Source: Fidelibacterota bacterium UBA7303 | GTDB taxonomy: Bacteria > Fidelibacterota > Marinisomatia > Marinisomatales > UBA1611 | DNA length: 5,204 nt | Reading direction: 5' to 3' | Assembly (NCBI GenBank): GCA_002471805.1 | Contig: DKQR01000107.1 | Span: forward strand, 1 to 5,204 | Shown: positions 1 through 5,132 of the stretch, piece after piece | Layout: every line of letters starts with the position of its first letter | How positions within the stretch are numbered: the stretch's first letter is position 1 | Position numbers and translations under genes: made by a program | The notes under the pieces: model-generated | The model's database searches: none | What the model was told of the DNA's origin: nothing | The model's input: only the letters and a program-made list of their open reading frames with translations

Positions 1-2089
1 TGGTGCTGGCGGCATTGCCGCTGGCATCATAAATGGTGCTTGCGATGTTTACCGCCAGTATTTCACTGCCGTCCGGCGTCCCATTCAGCCCCAGCCCCAG
101 CGTATAGATATAGCCGCTGTTTTCGAGGATGCTTAAAGGGGTTGCGCTGCTCAGAGTTGCTGATCCGCTATTCAGTGAAAAGGCAAAATCACCTGCTGTC
201 AGTGCTCCGCTGGCGGTCCCGCCGCTGTAGGAAGCATAGACCGGCTCATCAAAAACCACGGTAACGCTGCTGTTATCGTGGGTAACAATAATGCTGTAAC
301 TGGGTGCAGCTGCATCGGCTGCCGCAATATCAAAGGTCTTGATAAAGCCGTCGTCTCCATCGCCTGAATAGGACAGGGCGTAGGTGTCTTTATCAATGCG
401 TATAAGATTATTCCAGATGCCTTGATTTGTGTCATGTAACACTGACCACTGTTCCGCTATCGTTTCCCCATCGTCAGAAATGGTAAATGTTTTTACATAG
501 CCAATCTCATCAATGTAAGAAAAGGCAAGGGCATATTCATCGGAATTGAGCTTGAGTAACGAATGGTATCTACCCCATCCGCCAGTTATCGCATGTTTCA
601 GGGTCGCCACTTCTGTAATAGAGGAACCACCAAGGGGAATGGTGAACGTTGTTAAGGTTCCATGTGAATCAGTGCCATCGTTACCATGGTACGCCAAGGC
701 ATAGGTATTATGATCAACCTGGATGAGGGAATTCCATGAGCTGTATTTTGTATTATGCTCCTTTTGCTTTACTTGAGTGATGGAAGAGCCATCAGCTGGT
801 ATGGTAAAGGTTTGGATATAACCGTCATTCCCGTGTCCGGTATATGCCAACACATACGTTTGTGCATCCATTTTGATAAAAGAATTATAGGTTCCATTAT
901 TACCATCATGCTCTAATGATTGTAGTTGTGTGATAACTGCGCCGCTGCTTGTAATATCAAATGTTTTAATGTAGCCATCATAACCAGGGCCAGCATAAGC
1001 CAGTGCAACGGTGTTTGCATCTACTTTGGTGAGGGAATTATGACCCCCATAATTAGTATCATGCTCGATTTGGCTCACTGTTGTGATCGTGCTGCCGTCA
1101 TCTGGTATGGTAAAGGTCTTTAAAAAACCATCATCGCCGTACCCGCTATAGGCCAGAGCATATAGGGTGCCGTCCACCTTTACAATCGAATTGTTGGTCC
1201 CCTGTTGAGTGTCATGTGCCACCGAAGATATTTGGGCTATGGTACCGTTGTCAGCGAGGGTGAACGTTTTGATATATCCATCGTTACCGGAGCCTTTATA
1301 GGCCATGACATAGACATTCCCGGAAACATGGGCAATGGAAGAACGAATCCCCTGGGTTTCATCGTGCTCCATTGCGGCTACCTGGGCAATTTTTACAGGC
1401 GTTTCCGTACTCCAAGTGGCTCCGTTGATGGTGCCGTTATTGCCATTGGATGTTTGATCCGTAAGTGTAGTGCCGGTGCCTTCGTTGAAATTCCAGTAAC
1501 CTTGTAAATCAGATGATGATTCAGAATAATTACCTGAATTATAGAGTGCTGTTATTTCGTCAGCTGTTAGGGCAACATCCCAGAAAGCTACTTCATCAAC
1601 TTGTCCATTAAAATAATTTTCCGCACCATTATTGTATTTTGCACCTATTGCAACAACACTGGTTTGACTGTTTAACGTATGACTCGAAGCAGATTCAGTA
1701 TCTTCAAGGCTGCCATTTATATATATCTTCGCATCATCAGTAGAACCATTATCAAATGTGAGAACCACATGGTACCATCCACCGCCAGCGCTGGGAGTGG
1801 TAGATGATTTAGGATACAGCCAGTCACCATCATCGTCCCTTACGCCACCTTCAAATTTTGTACCCGATCGACTAAAACCTATAAACCAGGTCTTGTGCCT
1901 ATAAACAAAATAATCTTCATTCTCAAATGCATCCAGATTTATCCAGGCTTGAACCGTAAAAGAAGAAGGCTCAAAAGCAGAATTGTTTGCTATTGATACG
2001 TAATCATTCACTCCATCAAAGCTGAGAGAGGAACCCTGGCCAGTCGCAAAAGAAATAAGGAACAATAAAGATAATAACTTAATTCGCAT
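1..2089 (-). CDS. Secreted LamG / seven-repeat (beta-propeller-like) / Ig-like protein, C-terminus cut by window edge
   Basis: The frame is open for 696 codons from the ATG at 2089 to the left edge, so the C-terminus is missing. Residues 1-18 form a signal peptide (MRIK, then a Leu/Phe-rich core ending in FATG). Residues about 20-185 read as a LamG (concanavalin-like jelly-roll) domain: it opens with LSFDGVNDYV, contains GGGWYHVVLTFD and KIYINGSLED, and ends GQVDEVAFWDVALTADEI then LYNSG. Residues about 194-226 (LQGYWNFNEGTGTTLTDQT) are the usual linker after such domains. Seven tandem repeats follow (237-592). From about 597 an Ig-like domain begins (VTVVFDEPVY, then DFAFSLNSGSATLSS, YDASGNAAST). 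The protein should be exported; a C-terminal sorting signal may lie beyond the window. The start lies inside the end of the upstream lipoprotein gene, behind a GGGGTGG stretch that could serve as ribosome binding site, suggesting coupled translation. The likely role is surface adhesion or carbohydrate/protein binding; no catalytic motif is visible. Domain calls are by eye. Confidence 0.5.
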   Translation of the reverse strand, partial: MRIKLLSLLFLISFATGQGSSLSFDGVNDYVSIANNSAFEPSSFTVQAWINLDAFENEDYFVYRHKTWFIGFSRSGTKFEGGVRDDDGDWLYPKSSTTPSAGGGWYHVVLTFDNGSTDDAKIYINGSLEDTESASSHTLNSQTSVVAIGAKYNNGAENYFNGQVDEVAFWDVALTADEITALYNSGNYSESSSDLQGYWNFNEGTGTTLTDQTSNGNNGTINGATWSTETPVKIAQVAAMEHDETQGIRSSIAHVSGNVYVMAYKGSGNDGYIKTFTLADNGTIAQISSVAHDTQQGTNNSIVKVDGTLYALAYSGYGDDGFLKTFTIPDDGSTITTVSQIEHDTNYGGHNSLTKVDANTVALAYAGPGYDGYIKTFDITSSGAVITQLQSLEHDGNNGTYNSFIKMDAQTYVLAYTGHGNDGYIQTFTIPADGSSITQVKQKEHNTKYSSWNSLIQVDHNTYALAYHGNDGTDSHGTLTTFTIPLGGSSITEVATLKHAITGGWGRYHSLLKLNSDEYALAFSYIDEIGYVKTFTISDDGETIAEQWSVLHDTNQGIWNNLIRIDKDTYALSYSGDGDDGFIKTFDIAAADAAAPSYSIIVTHDNSSVTVVFDEPVYASYSGGTASGALTAGDFAFSLNSGSATLSSATPLSILENSGYIYTLGLGLNGTPDGSEILAVNIASTIYDASGNAAST
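314..1381 (-). repeat. Seven tandem ~50-residue protein repeats (propeller-like) inside the LamG gene
   Basis: The translated repeats share the pattern EHD-x(5-7)-NSL-x-K-V-D-x-x-T-Y-A-L-A-Y-x-G-x-G-x-D-G-Y-I-K-T-F-T-I, a short Asp/Gly turn, then ITxV. Approximate units (protein residues): 237-287, 288-339, 340-390, 391-441, 442-495, 496-548 and 549-592. The nearly invariant core is ALAYxGxGxDGYIKTFTI. Units 5 and 6 are the most diverged: unit 5 has an insertion (HGNDGTDSHGTLTTF) and unit 6 has lost the Gly/Asp turn (AFSYIDEIGYVKTF). Seven units of about 50 residues with four strand-like segments each fit a seven-bladed beta-propeller closed on itself. The DNA is far less conserved than the protein, so these are old duplications, not a recent slippage array. 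Confidence 0.5.
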
Positions 2090-2621
2090 TGACCACCCCA
2101 TCGCCAAAGCCTTTGATTTCTATTGGATTGTCATCCGGGTCCACCAGTTCACAGACTGCATCAAAGGTGAGCGTAGATTCCCCTGCTAAAAGGGATGTAA
2201 AAATAATTTCAGCCAGGCTGCCCGTTCCGGATACCGATACGGAATCGCTCCCCAGAAAGGATGTATGAATATCGATCCAGCCATTCTGGCTGTTGTCCTC
2301 GTAAACAAAAATTGGTTCCTGCACCGCATCGACGAAAAGAGTACCCATTTCAACTAATGCCACTTGAAGCATTGTTTTATCATAATTCAGGCGCACATAA
2401 CTGCCCGCCAGCTGATCTACGCCCAGTACAAAGACATCTACCTTGAAATTGCTGTTGACATTGGCCGAAACCTGGCTGGGAAATAAGGTAAGAGCTGGTA
2501 TATCATAATCAACCACATCTTCATCCAGGGGGTTGTCGAAAATGTCTTCCTCCGGTATCTCCTGCTGACAGGAGATAATTAAGAATAGCACAATGGCCAG
2601 AGTGTGTAAACAATATTTCAC
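2079..2621 (-). CDS. Cohesin-domain lipoprotein
   Basis: This is a 180-residue protein. The start is GTG (2621-2619); no in-frame ATG precedes the hydrophobic segment. Residues 5-17 form a short signal sequence and IISC at 15-18 is a good lipobox, so the mature protein should begin at Cys18 and be lipid-anchored. An acidic linker follows (QQEIPEEDIFDNPLDEDVVDYD, 19-40) with an Asn-Pro-Leu-Asp motif. Residues about 42-178 read as a cohesin-type beta-sandwich: PALTLFPSQVSANVNSNFKVDVFV, the strand AGSYVRLNYDKTMLQV, GWIDIHTSF, the SGTGSLAEIIFTSLLAGESTLTF core, and closing GFGDGVV. In this family such domains bind partner proteins (dockerins) or act in surface assembly; no dockerin is visible here. 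The stop overlaps the start of the LamG gene by 11 bp, so the two are probably one operon. The ribosome binding site is weak. Family assignment is by motif pattern; lipoprotein status is well supported. Confidence 0.5.
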   Translation of the reverse strand: MKYCLHTLAIVLFLIISCQQEIPEEDIFDNPLDEDVVDYDIPALTLFPSQVSANVNSNFKVDVFVLGVDQLAGSYVRLNYDKTMLQVALVEMGTLFVDAVQEPIFVYEDNSQNGWIDIHTSFLGSDSVSVSGTGSLAEIIFTSLLAGESTLTFDAVCELVDPDDNPIEIKGFGDGVVNAN

Positions 2622-2861
2622 TTATATCAGACTTTATTTACCACTTTAAGTATAATATACGCAATTAATATTTATATTACTTCATTACTACGCATTATTC
2701 TTCGAAAAGATAATTTTGATTTTGACCTTTATTAGAACGAAACACACTGCGTATCTTGGTTTACCCCACTAAGTAAAAAAACGTAAACTAAAAGTCATCA
2801 ATGGCCGCATTATTAAAACAGATAATACACTAATTCACCATGCGGTGGAGAAAATTGTAAT
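2622..2861. promoter_or_regulatory. Divergent intergenic region with A/T palindromes
   Basis: This 240-bp AT-rich spacer must hold promoters for both the leftward lipoprotein/LamG unit and the rightward transporter gene. Two perfect dyads stand side by side near the leftward gene: GTATAATATAC at 2650-2660 and TAATAT-tt-ATATTA at 2666-2679. Both resemble -10 hexamers on either strand, and they could also be operator sites. I could not pair either with a convincing -35 element, so no precise promoter is assigned. No metal-regulator gene or clear metal-regulator operator is visible near the transporter. Confidence 0.5.
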
Positions 2862-3491
2862 ATGACAGACTGCTGTACGGATGCGGCCTGCGCGGTGGAA
2901 AAACTCCAGGCGCGGCAGGCCAGTACCTTGAAGGTTGTACTCGTAATCAACGCAGGCATGTTCCTGCTGGAATTCGCGGCGGGTCTTTTCGCTGCTTCCA
3001 CAGCCCTGCTTGCGGATTCCCTGGATATGTTTGGCGATGCCCTGGTCTATGGGTTCAGCCTGTATGTGGTCTCCCGCAATGACAGGTGGAAAGCGGTATC
3101 AGCCGCGATGAAGGGCGGCCTTATGGCTCTATTTGGGCTGTTTGTACTCGGCCAGGCTACCTATAAATTTTTTAATCCCACAGCACCGCAGTTCGAAATA
3201 ATTGGCGTAATCGGCCTGCTGGCTCTGGCAGCAAATGGAGTTTGTCTTTCGCTGCTGTGGCGCCACCGGACAGAAGATGTGAATATGCGTTCCGTCTGGC
3301 TGTGCTCCCGCAACGATATTATAGCCAACGTGTCGGTTATTCTTGCTGGGCTGGGTGTGTGGTTCACCGGTTCCCAGCTGCCGGATCTATTGGTGGGACT
3401 GGGTATTGCGGTGCTGTTCCTGCGAACAGCTTTTCATGTATTCCAGGATTCAGGAGCAGCCTTTACAGCCTATAACCAATCGCTCCAGTGA
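2862..3491 (+). CDS. Cation diffusion facilitator-type metal transporter, short form
   Basis: This is a 209-residue inner-membrane protein with six likely transmembrane segments (about 22-43, 45-70, 83-103, 112-133, 152-170, 174-192). It matches the transmembrane part of the CDF (PF01545-like) family of proton-coupled divalent metal exporters. The TM2 metal motif is ADSLDMFGDA (D52, D55, D59), where zinc exporters usually have His in place of D55. The TM5 motif is CSRND (C148, D152), where HxxxD is usual. The N-terminus (MTDCCTDAAC) carries three Cys that could bind metal. The C-terminal cytoplasmic dimerisation domain of classical CDFs is absent; I recall a distinct subfamily with this length, CC N-terminus and SVWLCSRND motif, so this is probably its normal form. 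The ATG at 2862 is preceded by GGTGGAG at 2844-2850 (11-nt spacing), and the Cys motif right after it supports this start. The gene is GC-richer than its surroundings, which may reflect transfer. The exported metal cannot be told from sequence. Confidence 0.5.
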   Translation: MTDCCTDAACAVEKLQARQASTLKVVLVINAGMFLLEFAAGLFAASTALLADSLDMFGDALVYGFSLYVVSRNDRWKAVSAAMKGGLMALFGLFVLGQATYKFFNPTAPQFEIIGVIGLLALAANGVCLSLLWRHRTEDVNMRSVWLCSRNDIIANVSVILAGLGVWFTGSQLPDLLVGLGIAVLFLRTAFHVFQDSGAAFTAYNQSLQ

Positions 3492-3552
3492 ACAGCTAAT
3501 CCCTGCAGGATAAGCATAATTTCCCAGGCTCCTCAATTCATGTCTGTACCCG

Positions 3553-3573
3553 CGTAGCCAGGATTTGGCTACG
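3553..3573. terminator. Strong hairpin between convergent genes, possible terminator without T-tract
   Basis: CGTAGCCA (3553-3560) and TGGCTACG (3566-3573) form a perfect 8-bp stem with a 5-nt loop (GGATT), 61 bp past the transporter stop. It lies between two convergent genes, where a bidirectional terminator would be expected. Neither strand has a T-run after the stem, so it is not a classical intrinsic terminator; it may be an RNA 3' end stabiliser. A second, weaker stem (GCCAC/GTGGC, 3647-3662) lies nearer the hemerythrin gene. The rest of 3492-3734 shows no convincing gene. Confidence 0.5.
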
Positions 3574-3734
3574 GAACCATTTCAACCTACGCCTCAATAC
3601 CTGTTCCCAGTTCCATCCGTTATTTGGATTTCTCATTTATATCAGGGCCACTTCATCGTGGCGTTCTGCTTCCTGGACTCCACTGAAGATACCTTGCAGT
3701 ACTTTAATTCATCAGAATCAAAAGGGGAATAATT

Positions 3735-4301
3735 TTAAATACTAACTGAATGGTGTGTTGTTTCCCATCCAGGTTCAGGAAAGAAGCTGCAATATCCGAT
3801 CCTGTCGCACATTTTTTTCATATCAGTCCACTGAGATGCATCAGTAATAATCTCCAGCGCGATAGAATAGAGAACATTATTTTCCTTATGCATGTGCTGC
3901 CGGAAAGTGGTACACATGCCATAGATCAAGGACGTAACTTTGTTTGCAGTGTTAATCCAATCCTGCACGGGCGCAGAGGTCATCTCTGCCAATTTATATT
4001 TCATCTGTCGCATGGTTTCATGTTCCAAACGCAATAGCATTGGAGGTCCAGTTATGCCTTTTTCTTCAAGGCTGGTAAAAAGGATATCCTCTTCGCGTTG
4101 GTTATGGGGATCGGCAGCGATAATATTGACCGATAGTGTATTGATTTGAGCCAGGCATTTTTCATCAATAGCAGGTTCAGCATTGATAATTTTTTGTGCG
4201 AGGTCTTCTAACTCGTCCAGCATGGCTAGAATAAACCCATGCTCAAGAATCATGGTTTTAATGATATGACCTTCAGGTAATGATCTAGATATGAGGTTCA
4301 T
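3735..4301 (-). CDS. Hemerythrin (HHE) domain protein
   Basis: This is a 188-residue soluble, mostly helical protein with no signal peptide or membrane segment. The hemerythrin iron ligands are recognisable in the expected order: H21 (ILEHG), H66 and E70 (H-x3-E, HNQRE, followed by DILFTSLEEKGITGPP), H94 (LEHETMR), and H136 and E140 (H-x3-E, HMHKE, followed by NNVLYSIA). All ligands are kept, so it should bind a di-iron centre. The GITGPP turn and the CDRIGYCSFF tail (165-174) resemble the hemerythrin part of DUF438-type proteins, but the PAS/DUF438 parts are absent. Such proteins are linked to oxygen, nitric oxide or iron handling; the exact role is unknown. The ATG at 4301 has no clear ribosome binding site, and an alternative start at M17 would sit just before H21, so the first 16 residues are less certain. 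It appears monocistronic and lies convergent to the transporter gene. Confidence 0.5.
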   Translation of the reverse strand: MNLISRSLPEGHIIKTMILEHGFILAMLDELEDLAQKIINAEPAIDEKCLAQINTLSVNIIAADPHNQREEDILFTSLEEKGITGPPMLLRLEHETMRQMKYKLAEMTSAPVQDWINTANKVTSLIYGMCTTFRQHMHKENNVLYSIALEIITDASQWTDMKKMCDRIGYCSFFPEPGWETTHHSVSI

Positions 4302-4323
4302 TGGTTGTTGATGTGAAAGATAA

Positions 4324-4388
4324 AGACCGGAGTGTCCGCAATACAGAAGAGAAGAGAGGATCTGAAATGAAACGAATCACTCCGGTCT
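4324..4388. repeat. Perfect 11-bp inverted repeat around a 43-bp purine-rich core
   Basis: AGACCGGAGTG (4324-4334) and CACTCCGGTCT (4378-4388) are exact reverse complements. The core between them is strongly purine-rich on the plus strand. On the hemerythrin transcript this would be a stem with a 43-nt pyrimidine-rich loop ending 22 nt before the start codon, followed by a T-rich stretch, so it could affect that gene's expression. On the plus strand the core contains a possible ribosome binding site (GAGAGGA) and an ATG at 4367 opening a seven-codon frame (MKRITPV) whose stop falls at the end of the right arm. No direct target-site duplication flanks it, so a miniature transposon is not supported. 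Confidence 0.5.
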
Positions 4389-4812
4389 AGAAGGTATTGT
4401 GATAATTCTTTATGGTGTTGTTTCTTAATCATCTGTCCCGCTGGTCCTCCATGATTACACCTAACTCTTCTTTACAAGCCTACCGTACTATTCAATGATA
4501 ATACGATATGCCTATCCGATATTATAAAATTGATTATAACAATGCAAGTATTTTGGGTAATTAAATCTTAATAACCAATATATAACAGATATTTTGGATG
4601 CGCTGCCAGATAAGATCCAGGCGAACCTGTATGCTTAGGAGTAGGCCTTTCAGTCTGTACCAGTTTCTCCGTTGCTGGATATATATTATAACATGCAGAA
4701 AATAAAGTTTCAATTATTGCTGTTTTACAATAAGTCCGCAATTTTTACTTAGTGCCCAGCCAATTCTGTTTAATACTAAATATGTGGAATATAGTCTATA
4801 TATTAGATATAT

Positions 4813-4827
4813 TACTGTATAATAGTA
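4813..4827 (+). promoter_or_regulatory. Possible -10 element (TATAAT) within a dyad, upstream of the small basic-protein gene
   Basis: A perfect TATAAT (4818-4823), 66 bp before the ATG at 4890, sits inside an imperfect palindrome (TACT...AGTA). Just upstream is ATATAT-TAG-ATATAT (4798-4812), and just downstream a near-palindrome around 4828-4846. No good -35 hexamer lies 16-18 bp upstream. A second -10-like TATTAT is at 4852-4857, within a similar ACTGTATTATAAC context. In such AT-rich DNA, chance matches are common. Confidence 0.5.
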
Positions 4828-4879
4828 CGATATATAGTTATATTCGCACTGTATTATAACGGAACTTTACACAATATTT

Positions 4880-4887
4880 GGAGGTGA
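4880..4887 (+). promoter_or_regulatory. Ribosome binding site of the small basic-protein gene
   Basis: GGAGGTGA is an excellent Shine-Dalgarno match. GGAGG ends 5 nt before the ATG at 4890, so this ATG is the start. The in-frame TTG at 4878 overlaps the Shine-Dalgarno sequence itself and can be discarded. This is the clearest ribosome binding site in the window; the lipoprotein and hemerythrin genes have weak or no such site. Confidence 0.5.
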
Positions 4888-4889
4888 CT

Positions 4890-5114
4890 ATGGATAAAAA
4901 ATCGCAAAGATTCAGGCGACTTGGTGAAAAACGGGTCACCAATATGATCAAACATCTCAGGTTGATAGGTAACCTGGCCAATAAAAAAAATTATACTTTT
5001 ACCAAGGATGAAGCACAGCAAATGTTTGAAGCGATTGAACATGAATTAGATCAAACCAAGAAAAAATTTGAACATTACTCCTCCAACGACTTCGGAGAGT
5101 TTAAATTCAAATAG
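4890..5114 (+). CDS. Small basic protein of unknown function
   Basis: This is a 74-residue protein starting MDKKSQRFRRLGEKRV and rich in Lys/Arg in its first half, without signal peptide, membrane segment or Cys. It looks like two or three helices: a basic helix (about 8-28, RRLGEKRVTNMIKHLRLIGNL), a turn (ANKKNYTFT, 29-37), and an amphipathic helix (about 38-60, KDEAQQMFEAIEHELDQTKKKF). The core RV-x(7)-LRLIGNL-x-N-x(2)-NY-x-(Y/F)-T resembles a widespread family of short uncharacterised proteins that I recall without a function. The basic N-terminus suggests nucleic-acid or protein binding, but no known DNA-binding fold is evident. It has a strong ribosome binding site and a complex AT-rich upstream region, and is followed after 18 bp by another start codon, so it probably heads an operon. 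Being a gene is well supported; function is unknown. Confidence 0.5.
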   Translation: MDKKSQRFRRLGEKRVTNMIKHLRLIGNLANKKNYTFTKDEAQQMFEAIEHELDQTKKKFEHYSSNDFGEFKFK

Positions 5115-5132
5115 GAGTAATAAAACAATCCA

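Larger units (their letters stand above)
4302..4889. other. 588-bp noncoding region between divergent genes
   Basis: This stretch separates the hemerythrin gene (leftward) from the small basic-protein gene (rightward). No reading frame in it looks like a real gene. It holds the inverted repeat at 4324-4388, an imperfect dyad at 4498-4525 (ATAATA/TATTAT arms), a GC-richer island at about 4597-4680, and a very AT-rich segment (about 4681-4870) with stacked dyads next to the right-hand gene. The 9-mer CGTACTATT at 4484-4492 recurs inverted as AATAGTACG at 4821-4829, and TACGATAT occurs at both 4502-4509 and 4826-4833. It is long for a bacterial spacer and could contain an unrecognised small RNA, operator set or remnant of an element. 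Confidence 0.5.

Noticed and set aside
314..1381. DNA-level repeat array (CRISPR or minisatellite)
   Set aside because: Periodicity is at protein level with an open frame throughout; DNA identity between units is modest.
2261..2446. Plus-strand open frames opposite the lipoprotein and LamG genes
   Set aside because: They are shadows of minus-strand genes with clear domain content and lack ribosome binding sites.
3538..3636. Minus-strand frame of 32 codons (begins MRNPNNGWNWEQVL) between the convergent genes
   Set aside because: It has no ribosome binding site, overlaps the hairpin, and has no recognisable domain; it could be a gene remnant but that cannot be supported.
4324..4388. Inverted repeat as a miniature transposon or insertion-sequence remnant
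   Set aside because: No flanking target-site duplication and no transposase remnant are visible; the core is too short to judge.
4451..4498. Fifteen-codon plus-strand frame beginning MITPNSSLQAYRTIQ
   Set aside because: No ribosome binding site and an early stop; likely chance.
4531..4543. FNR/NnrR-like box (TTGAT followed by TATA) upstream of the hemerythrin gene
   Set aside because: Only the left half fits; the right half differs at several positions.
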